NCBI GenBank assembly: GCA_964397305.1
Contig: CAYNIP010000006.1
Location: forward strand, 62,001-126,000
From: JAAUTY01 sp964397305
Lineage (GTDB): Bacteria; Cyanobacteriota; Cyanobacteriia; Cyanobacteriales; Spirulinaceae
DNA: 64,000 nucleotides
Reading direction: 5' to 3'
Below the pieces are notes generated by a model. It worked only from the letters and a program-made list of their open reading frames with translations. It did no database searches and had not been told where the DNA came from. Made by a program: the position numbers and the translations under genes. Positions 24,877 to 33,726 of this stretch are shown in pieces (the stretch's first letter is position 1; each line of letters opens with the position of its first letter).

Positions 24877-25170
24877 ATGCTGCATCTTTTGTATAGCTTG
24901 GCCTTCACGGCGATCGCAGTGCTGGCAATTAGCAACCTCTTGCGTAACTTGGTCATGCTCATGTCAGAGTCCAACCGCCGCTACGCCAAAGGGGGCTCTC
25001 GCCCTACCCCCAGTTCCCTACACCCGGAGCTGCTCGACGATCAAGGCCAACCCGTCGATGAACCCCTCCTAGTGATGCGCTCCGTCGATGTAGACGAAGC
25101 CCGCCAACACCTGGATGCCCTCTACAACGCCTCCCCCAGCGTCAAATCGGAAACGAGCGACGAGTCCTAG
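24877..25170 (+). CDS. DUF2973 family membrane protein
   Basis: The 97-residue protein has one N-terminal transmembrane segment (LLYSLAFTAIAVLAISNLL), then a polar cytoplasmic-type tail. The tail includes LHPELLDDQGQPVDEPLLVM and VDEARQHLDALYNASP, which fit the cyanobacterial DUF2973 family. It is paired with the DUF2605 gene upstream. No enzymatic motif is present, so a small membrane-anchored adaptor is possible. Confidence 0.75.
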   Translation: MLHLLYSLAFTAIAVLAISNLLRNLVMLMSESNRRYAKGGSRPTPSSLHPELLDDQGQPVDEPLLVMRSVDVDEARQHLDALYNASPSVKSETSDES

Positions 25171-25601
25171 GGCTTCGCCAAACCCCAGCGTTTCGGGTGA
25201 ACCCAGCAGTTTGTAGTCGGCGCTTCAGCGCTAATGGAATTTCACCAATTAAATGCACCATTGTAGGGTTTGGGTCTCCCAACCCTCAAACCCTTATTGA
25301 AACAGCGATTAACTGGGTTGAGGGCGTAACAACCGTGCCCCTACCGAATTGGGTTGTTATTTCGTGAAAATTCATCAGCACTGACAACACACCCGACCGT
25401 CTAGAGTCGATGCTGGCCTCGAACCACCACCCCTGACTACCAGACAGCCCTGAGTCGTTAGGTTGGGTTGAGCCCCGCAAAACCCAAACGCCGCTAGAAC
25501 CACTGGCGGTGCCAGGCTTCCAGCCCTCTAGCCTGGATTGACAGCATTGCGGCCGGCTTAGGGTAGGCTGGGATGGTTTCCACCCCCATCTCAACCCCGC
25601 C
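25171..25601. other. Intergenic spacer with degenerate dispersed repeats
   Basis: No gene is supported. The spacer contains short stretches common in cyanobacterial intergenic DNA: a GGCGCTTCAGCGCTAA-type palindrome near 25219 and a TTAGGTTGGGTTGAGC...CAAAACCCA inverted pair near 25459-25488. These look like relics of old repeats rather than intact elements. Confidence 0.5.
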
Positions 25602-27173
25602 TTGTCTTCCGCCTCCACACCCCGTTCTGGCAAAGTCTACCTAGTTGGCGTCGGCAGCGGCCGCCTCGCCCACCTCACCCACCAGGCTCAACAATGCCTC
25701 CAGCAAGCGAGCGTCGCCCTTTGTGATGCCCGCCTTGATCCCGAAGCCTTGCAATGGCTGCCTCCGGCCTGCGAGCTGATCCTAGCGGGAAAACGCGGCG
25801 GCACAGCCAGCACCAGCCAAGCCGAGATTAACCGGCAGCTCGTTCACTTCTGCCAGGCGGGCCACACCGTCGTGCGGCTCAAGGGGGGCGACCCCCTGCT
25901 CTTCGGCCGGGCCCGTGAGGAGGTAGAGGCCTTGCGCGCTGCTGGCTGTGACTTCGAGCTAGTCCCCGGCCTCTCCAGCGCCCTGCTCGCCCCCCTGCTG
26001 GCCGGCATTCCCCTAACAGATAAAGAGTTGAGCGGCTGCCTGGCGATCGCCACGGCCCACGATCTCGACCGCCTCGACTGGGAAGCCCTCGCTCGCCTCG
26101 ATACCCTGGTCTTCCTCATGGGAGGTCGCCAGTTAGCGGCTATTGGCGATCGCCTCCAGGCCGCCGGCCAGTCAGCCACCACCCCGATCGCCGTGATCCA
26201 CGCCGCCGGGAGCCCCCAGCAGCAGGTTTGGCTAGGAACCTTGGCCACGATCGCCGCCCAAGTGGCAGGACAAGCCCTCGCCCCCTGTGTCCTCGTGATT
26301 GGCCCAGTCGTGGGCCTGCGCGATCGCTTCCTGCCCCCACCCACCCCCCCAACGCCCCAACCCCTAGCCGGCAAGACCATCCTCATCACCCGCGCCGCCG
26401 GCCAAGCCGGAGAGTTTCGCGACCTGCTCACGGCCCAGGGAGCACGGGTGCTCGAAATGCCCACCCTGGAGATTCAGCCGCCCCGCAGTTGGCAGCCCCT
26501 CGACGACGCGATCGCCCAGCTCGAGAGCTTCGACTGGCTGATCTTGACTTCCAGCAATGCCGTGACCGCCTTTTGCGATCGCCTGCGGGCCCAGCAGCGG
26601 GATCTGCGCGCCCTAGCCGGCCTCAAAATTGCCGTCGTCGGCCAAAAAACCGCCCACTGCCTCGCCGACCACTACCTCCTGGCCGACTTCATTCCCCCCG
26701 ATTACATCGCCGACGCCCTCGTAGCCCACTTCCCAGAATCCCCCGCCGGCCAGCGCTGCCTCTTTCCCCGGGTCGAGAGTGGCGGCCGAGACGTACTGAT
26801 CCGGGACCTCACCGCCCAAGGGGCCACCGTGATCGCCGTCCCCGCCTACGAATCCGGCCTGCCCACCCACATTCCCGCCGCCGTCACCCAGGCCCTCCAA
26901 ACCGCCGCCCTCGAGGTGATCACCTTCACCAGCTCCAAGACCGTGCGCCACTTCAACCATTTAGCGGCCACCGCCTTGGCCCTACCCCTCCCCGAGCTCC
27001 AGCGCCACCTCGCCAGCGTCACCCTGGCCGCCATCGGTCCCCAGACGGCCACCACCTGTCGCGAGACCTGGCAGCGGCTGGAGATCGAAGCCGAAGAATA
27101 CACCCTGGAAGGGCTAACCGCTGCTATCGTGCGGCACTTCCAAACCTCACCCCCCGGCCCAGAGCCGCTATAA
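25602..27173 (+). CDS. cobA-hemD: CobA-HemD fusion: SUMT and uroporphyrinogen-III synthase
   Basis: The 523-residue protein joins two tetrapyrrole enzymes. Residues 10-245 form a uroporphyrinogen-III C-methyltransferase (VGVGSG loop, VRLKGGDP at 91-98, and GLSSALLAPLLAGIPLT). This makes precorrin-2, heading to siroheme and cobalamin. Residues 255-523 form HemD (KTILITRAAGQAGEF, then VLEMPTLEI), which closes hydroxymethylbilane to uroporphyrinogen III. The two domains catalyse consecutive steps at the branch between heme/chlorophyll and siroheme. The start is a TTG at 25602; no better in-frame start is visible. The ABC-2 permease gene follows 42 bp downstream. Confidence 0.9.
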   Translation: MSSASTPRSGKVYLVGVGSGRLAHLTHQAQQCLQQASVALCDARLDPEALQWLPPACELILAGKRGGTASTSQAEINRQLVHFCQAGHTVVRLKGGDPLLFGRAREEVEALRAAGCDFELVPGLSSALLAPLLAGIPLTDKELSGCLAIATAHDLDRLDWEALARLDTLVFLMGGRQLAAIGDRLQAAGQSATTPIAVIHAAGSPQQQVWLGTLATIAAQVAGQALAPCVLVIGPVVGLRDRFLPPPTPPTPQPLAGKTILITRAAGQAGEFRDLLTAQGARVLEMPTLEIQPPRSWQPLDDAIAQLESFDWLILTSSNAVTAFCDRLRAQQRDLRALAGLKIAVVGQKTAHCLADHYLLADFIPPDYIADALVAHFPESPAGQRCLFPRVESGGRDVLIRDLTAQGATVIAVPAYESGLPTHIPAAVTQALQTAALEVITFTSSKTVRHFNHLAATALALPLPELQRHLASVTLAAIGPQTATTCRETWQRLEIEAEEYTLEGLTAAIVRHFQTSPPGPEPL

Positions 27174-27215
27174 TTCACGCCAGCATCACCAGCCTTCTTA
27201 AGGAGCCGGCCAACC

Positions 27216-27998
27216 ATGAGACGCTACGGGCGCTTGCTGCTGCTATTTTGGCAAACGTCCCTGGCGGCGGAGCTGGAATACCGCCTCAACTTCGCGATCG
27301 CCACCCTCAGCAGCCTCGCCAACCTGAGCGGCAGCCTGTTCGGTCTGTTCCTCTTCTATCGCACCGGCTACGAATTCCCCGGCTGGTCCTGGGAGGAAGC
27401 CCTGCTCGTCCTCGGCCTCTTCACCCTTTTACAGGGTTTCGCCGCCACTGCCCTCGCCCCCAACCTCAACCGCATCGTGGAATACGTCCAGGAAGGAACC
27501 CTCGATTTTGTCCTCCTGAAGCCCATCAGCAGCCAATTCTGGCTCTCGGCCCGCACCCTCTCCCCTTGGGGCCTGCCCGACCTGCTCTTTGGGTTCGTCA
27601 TCTTAGGCTATGCCGGGACCCAACTCCAGCTCCGGTGGCCGGACTACCTCGCCGGCCTACCGTCCCTGCTGAGCGGTCTGGTCATCCTCTACAGCCTCTG
27701 GTTTGCCCTCGGCGCCACCAGCATCTGGTTCGTCAAGATCTACAACGTCACCGAGGTGCTACGGGGCTTGCTCCAAGCCGGACGCTTCCCCATGGTGGCC
27801 TACCCCGCCCTCTACCGCGTCTTTTTCACCTTCGTGGTTCCCGTCACCTTCCTCACCACCGTCCCCGCCGAGGCCCTCCTCGGGCGATCGCCCCTCCGCT
27901 GGGGACTCCTCTCAGCCCTCCTCGCCAGCCTCCTACTCTTCGCCGCCAATACCTTTTGGCGCTACGCCCGCCGCTTCTACACCAGCGCCTCCAGTTAA
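27216..27998 (+). CDS. ABC-2 type permease subunit
   Basis: The 260-residue integral membrane protein has about six hydrophobic segments and the ABC-2 family loop EGTLDFVLLKPISSQFWLSAR near residues 92-112. This type (ABC2_membrane_6, formerly DUF990) pairs with a separate ATPase and often a second permease, neither of which is adjacent. The substrate is unknown; exporters of this class often carry natural products or glycolipids. It starts 42 bp after cobA-hemD. Confidence 0.82.
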   Translation: MRRYGRLLLLFWQTSLAAELEYRLNFAIATLSSLANLSGSLFGLFLFYRTGYEFPGWSWEEALLVLGLFTLLQGFAATALAPNLNRIVEYVQEGTLDFVLLKPISSQFWLSARTLSPWGLPDLLFGFVILGYAGTQLQLRWPDYLAGLPSLLSGLVILYSLWFALGATSIWFVKIYNVTEVLRGLLQAGRFPMVAYPALYRVFFTFVVPVTFLTTVPAEALLGRSPLRWGLLSALLASLLLFAANTFWRYARRFYTSASS

Positions 27999-28502
27999 CC
28001 GCCAGGGCCTCAGCACCCGCCTCCCCCAAGCCCCCTGAAGGCCCAAGGTCGGAAAAATTTTACGAACATTTAAGCTTTTGTGGCCCGTGGTGCAGAAATC
28101 CCAGCCAGGAACCTACCATAGAAAAATAGTTCCCGTTTTGCAGCCCCGTTCCGAGAAGCCGCTGTGGGCCTAACCTCCCCAGCCCCTGCTCCCCGTTGGG
28201 GGCCAGGGGAACTGGAAGCACTCCTCTCAAGATTGGCAGAAGAGCTTAGAGCAACAATCTTCTGCTCTCCGAGGCACTTAACAGCTTTGGTACTACCTCC
28301 CCCACGCTCCCTCAGCCAATGTTACGATTAATACCATGTCCTGGGAGGGAAGCTGATCGCCCGCTGCACTCTGCGATCGCCCTCAGGGGGGCGAATCGAT
28401 CTGCATCCAGCCTGCTGGCGGTAGCTAGGCACTCCAACCGCCAAGTTTTACCTTCCACAAAAACCGTTAATAGCCACCATTACTCACCGCATTTCTGACT
28501 CC
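27999..28502. other. Spacer upstream of the P-type ATPase
   Basis: No gene is supported. The part at about 28138-28245 is a degenerate relic of the family A MITE, described separately. The remaining 250 bases contain no recognised promoter that I could fix with confidence. Confidence 0.5.
28138..28245. repeat. Degenerate relic of family A MITE
   Basis: The order GCAGCCCCGTTCCGAGAAGC, then GCCTAACCTCCCCAGCCCCT and GCTCCCCGTTGGGGGCCAGG follows the middle of the 267-bp element (compare 31660-31760), with many substitutions. Neither terminus nor a target duplication could be found, so it is an old fragment. Confidence 0.6.
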
Positions 28503-31448
28503 ATGACCATTTCGAGTCGCCCGTCTACCACCACCTCGCTCCCTGCTCGCGGCCTCACCGCTGCTGAAGTTAACGCCAGCCGTCAGGAGCACGGGGCCAA
28601 CGTGCTCACGCCGCCACAGCGGGAGCCTTGGTGGCAGCTCTTTGGGGAAAAGTTCGCCGATCCGGTGATCCGCATCCTGCTCGTAGCGGCGGCGATCGCC
28701 CTCGCTGTGGGGATTGCGCGCCAAGAGTACGCCGAGGCCGTGGGGATTATCGCCGCGATCTTGCTAGCGACCACCCTAGCCTTTCTCAACGAATACCGAG
28801 CGAACCGCGCCTTCGACATTCTCAACCAGGTCTACGACGATGTGCGCGTGCGGGTACTGCGGGACGGCAACTACACCACCGTAGCCCGGCGCGAGTTGGT
28901 CATGGGAGATTGGGTCTACGTGGAAGCCGGCGAAGAAATTCCCGCCGATGGCGAAGTCCGCGAGGCCATGTCCCTGCTCATGGATCAGGCTAAGCTCACC
29001 GGCGAATCGGAGCCGGTGCAGAAATTTCCCACCGGTGATCCAGCCCTCCTTGAGGAGTCCGATACCACCTACCCCGCCGATCGCCTTTACCGCAGCACGC
29101 TCGTCGAGCAGGGAAATGCCTGGTTTGAAGTCGTGGCCGTGGGCGATCGCACGGAAATCGGCCAACTGGCCCAGGCCATCGCCACCGTCGATGCCAGCCA
29201 GGAAACCCCCCTCAATCGCCAACTCGAACGCCTCAGTCAGTGGATTGGGGCCGCCGGCCTCACCTTCGCCAGCAGCATCTTTGTCGCCTTGCTCGCCCGG
29301 GCCTTCCTCACCGGGGAATTTGACCTCAGCGGCTCCCAGTGCTACGTGCTGTTTTTGGTCATCTTCAGCGTCGTGGGGGCGATCGCCCCCGTCTGGCTCC
29401 CCGTCGTCGCCACCACCCTCTCCCTCCTGCGGCCCCAGGGGACCCTCCCCGCTTGGCTCAGCGACGACAGCATGGCGAGCTGGCTCAAGAGCTTGGGGCT
29501 CAGTGGCGGCCTCCTGGGCCTGGGCCTCGGAGCTGGCGGGCTGCTCCAGGCCCTGCCCCCCGTGGGAACCCCCTGGGTTCCCGCGACCGTCGGCGCGGCC
29601 CTATTGCAGTACTTCATGGTAGCCGTCACGATCGTGGTGGTCGCCGTACCCGAAGGGCTGCCCATGAGCGTCACCCTCTCCTTGGCCTACAGTATGCGCC
29701 GTATGGCCAAAGCCAATAATTTGGTGCGTCGCCTGCACGCCTGCGAGACGATCGGGGCAGCCACCGTGATTTGCTCCGACAAGACCGGAACCCTGACCCA
29801 AAACCGGATGCGGGTGGCCGAGGGCAATTTTCCTGGCCTGCAAGCCTCGAAGCTGACCGATCTCAGCTTTGCCCAAGACTTGATCGCCGAGGCGATCGCC
29901 GCCAATAGCACCGCCGACCTCGATAACCACGAGGGGCAACGCCTCGAGCCCCTCGGCAACCCCACGGAAGGGGCTCTCCTACTCTGGCTCCATGACCAAG
30001 GCCAGGACTACATCCCCTATCGGCAAAACTTCACGGTGAAGTTCCGCATCTCCTTCTCCGCCCAGAACAAGTGCATGGTGACGCTGGGAACCTCCGCCGT
30101 CACGGGGCGCGAAATTCTCCACGTCAAGGGCGCGCCGGAGGTACTGCTGGAGCGCTGCTCCCACATTATGACCGAGTACGGCGTCTTTCCCCTCCACAAC
30201 CAGGAACCCTTACTGGCTCTGCTCAAGGCCTACCAAGAGCGGGGGATGCGGGTGCTCGCCCTGGCCTACCAAGAGCTGCCCGATAACTTAATTCAAGCCG
30301 ATGGCTTCGAGATGGGACACTACCTCACCTGGCTGGGCTGTGTAGCCATCGAAGACCCGCTGCGGGAGCGAGTTCCTGAAGCAATCCAACGCTGCTTACA
30401 GGCCGGCCTTCAAGTCAAGGTCGTCACCGGGGACGGCCCCGCCACCGCCCAGGAAATCGCCCGCCAGATCGGGCTCTGGCAACCGGAGGATGCTCAGAAA
30501 CCCTATGCCCTGATGAATGGCAAGCAGTTTCGCGCCCTCCCCGAGGCGGAGGCCGCCCAAGCGGCGCGATCGCTCAAGGTCCTCGCCCGCGCCGTCCCCA
30601 CCGATAAACTCCGCCTGGTGGAACTCCTCCAGGCCCAGGGAGAAGTCGTCGCCGTGACGGGAGACGGAACCAATGATGCCGCCGCCCTGAAGCAGGCTCG
30701 GGTGGGCCTGGCCATGGGTAGCGGCACGGCGATCGCCAAGGAAGCCAGCGACATCATCCTGTTGGACGATTCGTTTCACAGCATTGTCAATGCCGTCATT
30801 TGGGGGCGATCGCTCTACCAAAACATCCAGCGCTTCATCCTCTTCCAACTGACGATCAACGTCGTCGCCCTGGGGATCGCCCTCCTCGGTCCCTTCATCG
30901 GCGTCGCCCTGCCGCTGACGGTGACGCAGATGCTCTGGGTCAACCTGATCATGGACACCTTCGCCGCCTTGGCCCTGGCGACGGAGCCCCCCAATCCCCA
31001 AGTGATGCAGGAACCACCCCGCTCTCCCGACGCCTTCATCATCAGCCCGAACATGGCACGGCACATCCTCACAGCCGGCGGTCTCTTCCTCGGCTTTTTG
31101 ACCAGTTATCTCCTCTACCTGCTCCGCACAGAAATTGTGGTAGCCCGCGAACTCTCGATCTTCTTCGCCGTCTTCGTCTTCTTACAGTTTTGGAACCTGT
31201 TTAACGCCCGCTGCTGGGGCACCCCGCACTCCGCCTTCCACAACCTGGGTCAGAGTCGCGGCTTTTTGGCGATCGCGGCGACCATCGCCATCGGGCAGGT
31301 GGTGATCGTCCAATTCGGCGGCGAGGTCTTCCGCACCGTTCCCCTCGGCGGTCGCGAGTGGCTGGCGATCATTGGCGGCACCTCGATCGTGCTCTGGTGT
31401 GGCGAGGCCCTGCGCTGGCTGGAGCGCCGCTGGGAACCCCGCACCTAG
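28503..31448 (+). CDS. P-type Ca2+-transporting ATPase (PMCA-like)
   Basis: The 981-residue P-type ATPase has an N-terminal cation-ATPase domain, an actuator with LTGESEPV (TGE motif), the phosphorylation site DKTGTLTQN with Asp426, and the hinge VTGDGTNDAAALKQA. The ion-binding helix M4 reads VAVPEGLPMSVTL, the PMCA (type IIB) form, so Ca2+ export or sequestration is most likely. Between M3 and M4 there is an unusually long stretch of about 75 residues with extra hydrophobic segments (around residues 275-370). It is related to cyanobacterial PacL but closer in motif to PMCA. It appears to be a single-gene transcription unit. Confidence 0.88.
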   Translation: MTISSRPSTTTSLPARGLTAAEVNASRQEHGANVLTPPQREPWWQLFGEKFADPVIRILLVAAAIALAVGIARQEYAEAVGIIAAILLATTLAFLNEYRANRAFDILNQVYDDVRVRVLRDGNYTTVARRELVMGDWVYVEAGEEIPADGEVREAMSLLMDQAKLTGESEPVQKFPTGDPALLEESDTTYPADRLYRSTLVEQGNAWFEVVAVGDRTEIGQLAQAIATVDASQETPLNRQLERLSQWIGAAGLTFASSIFVALLARAFLTGEFDLSGSQCYVLFLVIFSVVGAIAPVWLPVVATTLSLLRPQGTLPAWLSDDSMASWLKSLGLSGGLLGLGLGAGGLLQALPPVGTPWVPATVGAALLQYFMVAVTIVVVAVPEGLPMSVTLSLAYSMRRMAKANNLVRRLHACETIGAATVICSDKTGTLTQNRMRVAEGNFPGLQASKLTDLSFAQDLIAEAIAANSTADLDNHEGQRLEPLGNPTEGALLLWLHDQGQDYIPYRQNFTVKFRISFSAQNKCMVTLGTSAVTGREILHVKGAPEVLLERCSHIMTEYGVFPLHNQEPLLALLKAYQERGMRVLALAYQELPDNLIQADGFEMGHYLTWLGCVAIEDPLRERVPEAIQRCLQAGLQVKVVTGDGPATAQEIARQIGLWQPEDAQKPYALMNGKQFRALPEAEAAQAARSLKVLARAVPTDKLRLVELLQAQGEVVAVTGDGTNDAAALKQARVGLAMGSGTAIAKEASDIILLDDSFHSIVNAVIWGRSLYQNIQRFILFQLTINVVALGIALLGPFIGVALPLTVTQMLWVNLIMDTFAALALATEPPNPQVMQEPPRSPDAFIISPNMARHILTAGGLFLGFLTSYLLYLLRTEIVVARELSIFFAVFVFLQFWNLFNARCWGTPHSAFHNLGQSRGFLAIAATIAIGQVVIVQFGGEVFRTVPLGGREWLAIIGGTSIVLWCGEALRWLERRWEPRT

Positions 31449-31558
31449 GGGCGGCTTGGGGGCTAGTATTCGAGCTGAGACTGAACCACCAACGGGGCTC
31501 AAACAACGCGCTAGACTAAAGCTTAGCTTGTTGCGACGGGCCTAGCCATCAACCGCTA

Positions 31559-31825
31559 GGGTGGACGAAAAAAAGCGTGGCTCCCCTGAATTTTGAGCGA
31601 TTGCTCCAGGAGCAGAGTGTCACCCTCTATCGCTCCGCGACGCTAGCGCGAACAGCGTTACGGGGTCCCCTCTGCGAGAAGCCGCTGCGCGTCTACAGCC
31701 CCCGGCCCCTGCTCCCAGCTTTGGGAGCAGGGGAACTAGAAGACCCTCTCCCAACCTAGGAGAGCGGTTGGAGTGAGGGCTGAGCGAAGGAGTACCAACA
31801 TCCCCCGTAAAACTTCATTCACCCC
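31559..31825. mobile_element. MITE-like element, family A, copy 2 (267 bp)
   Basis: This is the best-preserved copy. It starts GGGTGGACGAAAAAAAGC and ends CTTCATTCACCCC. It is flanked by a perfect 8-bp direct repeat, AACCGCTA (31551-31558 and 31826-31833). Its length equals that of copy 1. It sits between the P-type ATPase and the response regulator, and has no coding capacity beyond fortuitous frames. Confidence 0.92.
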
Positions 31826-31908
31826 AACCGCTAAGAGGCCTGAATCGACCTTGCCCTACATCCTGCCAGCCCGAGACTGGCAACCTACTCCGCCCGTCCT
31901 GAAATGTT

Positions 31909-33726
31909 ATGAAAATCCTGCTGGTAGAAGCAGATCGCCAGTTTGCGGATCGTGTGCAGGCGGCCCTCGTGCAGCAACACTACCTAGTGGATCTCGCCCT
32001 CGACGGTGAGACCGGCTGGCAACTAGCTGATACCTTTACCTATGACTTGCTGCTGCTCGACCTCGCCGCCCCCAGTCTCGATGGGCTGCGCTTTTGTCAG
32101 CAGCGGCGACACCAAGGCGATCGCACCCCAATCCTGCTCTTGGCTAGCCAGGATAACAACATCAACAAAGTCGCTAGCTTGGATGCCGGGGCTGATGACT
32201 ACCTGAGTAAACCCATCGACCCCGAGGAATTGTTGGCCCACATCCGCGCTCTTCTCCGCCGAGGTCAGGCGCCTAGCTTGCCGGAGTTGGTCTGGGGCGA
32301 CCTGCGCCTAGAGCCGCCGAGTTGCCAAGTAACCTACGCTGGACAACTGCTGAAGTTGACCGCCAAGGAATATGAACTCCTCGAGCTTTTTCTCCGCTAC
32401 CCGCAGCGGATTTTTAGCCAGAGTGTGCTGCTCGATCGGCTCTGGTCCTTCGAGGACGCGCCGACGGAGAATGCGGTGCGGACCCAGATCAAGAGCTTGC
32501 GCGCAAAACTCAAACGCGCTGGAGCCGAAGACCCCCTCGAAACCATCTACGGCCTCGGCTACCGCCTGCGGGAGCAGCCGCTCGAGCCTGAGCCCCCCAG
32601 CACCCCCGTGGCCATCGCCCAAGCTCAGTTGGCCGACCTCTGGGAACGCCAGAAGCCTCACTATCTCGAGCGGCTCGAGGTGATTGCCCAGGCCGCCGCC
32701 GCCCTTCAGACCGGCCCCCTGCCCGCCGCCCTCCAGGCCGCCGCCCGCCACGAGGCCCACACCTTGGCCGGGTCCCTGGGCAGCTTCGGGCTCAAGGCTG
32801 CTTCGGCCGCCGCCCAAGGTCTTGAAACCTGCCTAGCCCAAGACCCCCCAGAAGCCCTCGGTCTCTTGGCCCTCCTCGGCGGCCTCCGCCAAGCCCTCCG
32901 CCTGGGCCGGGTGCCAGGGCAGCCCGCCTCGGGGCCAGCCCCGGGCCGGCCGCGATCGCTCTTGATCGTCGATGACGACACCGCCCTCGCCGCCGCCGTG
33001 GCCCTAGAAGCTGAGCAGTGGCGTTGGCAAGTGCAGATGGTTCATAGCCTCGCGGCCGCCCAGCAGGCCCTGGCCCACCAGCAACCCGACGCCCTGTTGC
33101 TGGATCTGGGCTTTCCAGAATCGGCAGATGCCGGATTTCAACTCCTAGCCACCGTCACCAAGTCCTACCCCCAGTTGCCCGTGATTGTCTTCACGGCCAA
33201 GGAAGCCCTCCTCGACCGGGTGAAAGTGGCCCGGCTGGGCGGGGTCGGCTTTTTGCAAAAACCGATCGCACCCGGGCAGGTGCTGCGGGCGATCGCCCAG
33301 GTCCTCGACCCCCCCCCGCCCCCCGAGGCCCAGGTGCTGGCCGTGAGTGGCGATCGCCCCCTCCTAGATCACCTGGAAACCCTGCTCACCCCCTGGGGCC
33401 TCCAAGTCACCGGCCTGGATCAACCAGCAGACTTTTGGTCAAGCTTGACCGCCCAGCGACCTGATTTACTCCTCCTCGACTTAGAACTACCAGAGTTCAG
33501 CGGCCCCGAACTCTGCGCCGTCGTCAGAAACGAGTCCCAGTGGTGTCATCTCCCCATCCTCCTGTTAGTAGAACGGGGCGGCAGCACAGACCTCGGCTCC
33601 CTCTTCGCCGCCGGGGCCGATGACTACGTGGGGAAACCCCTGATCGCCCCTGAACTTTTGGCCCGGACCCTCAACCGGCTCGAGCATCAGAAACTCTGGC
33701 AGCGACGCCTGCCTGTTTCCCTATGA
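31909..33726 (+). CDS. Multi-domain response regulator: REC-wHTH-HPt-REC-REC
   Basis: The 605-residue protein begins with a receiver (phospho-acceptor Asp51 in LLLLDLAAP) and an OmpR-type winged helix (LTAKEYELLELFLRYP, then RTQIKSLRAKL and IYGLGYRLRE). A histidine phosphotransfer domain follows, with HEAHTLAGSLGSFG (His284). A second receiver begins at about residue 350 (SLLIVDDD) and a third at about 478. It can therefore bind DNA and pass phosphate between its own domains. The stop codon overlaps the start of the sensor kinase by 4 bp (ATGA), so the two form one signalling unit. No input or target can be read from the sequence. Confidence 0.88.
   Translation: MKILLVEADRQFADRVQAALVQQHYLVDLALDGETGWQLADTFTYDLLLLDLAAPSLDGLRFCQQRRHQGDRTPILLLASQDNNINKVASLDAGADDYLSKPIDPEELLAHIRALLRRGQAPSLPELVWGDLRLEPPSCQVTYAGQLLKLTAKEYELLELFLRYPQRIFSQSVLLDRLWSFEDAPTENAVRTQIKSLRAKLKRAGAEDPLETIYGLGYRLREQPLEPEPPSTPVAIAQAQLADLWERQKPHYLERLEVIAQAAAALQTGPLPAALQAAARHEAHTLAGSLGSFGLKAASAAAQGLETCLAQDPPEALGLLALLGGLRQALRLGRVPGQPASGPAPGRPRSLLIVDDDTALAAAVALEAEQWRWQVQMVHSLAAAQQALAHQQPDALLLDLGFPESADAGFQLLATVTKSYPQLPVIVFTAKEALLDRVKVARLGGVGFLQKPIAPGQVLRAIAQVLDPPPPPEAQVLAVSGDRPLLDHLETLLTPWGLQVTGLDQPADFWSSLTAQRPDLLLLDLELPEFSGPELCAVVRNESQWCHLPILLLVERGGSTDLGSLFAAGADDYVGKPLIAPELLARTLNRLEHQKLWQRRLPVSL

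Noticed and set aside
26228..28129. A 633-codon open frame overlapping cobA-hemD and the ABC-2 permease
   Set aside because: It is Arg/Pro rich and antiphase to two well-supported genes; long shadow frames are expected in high-GC DNA.
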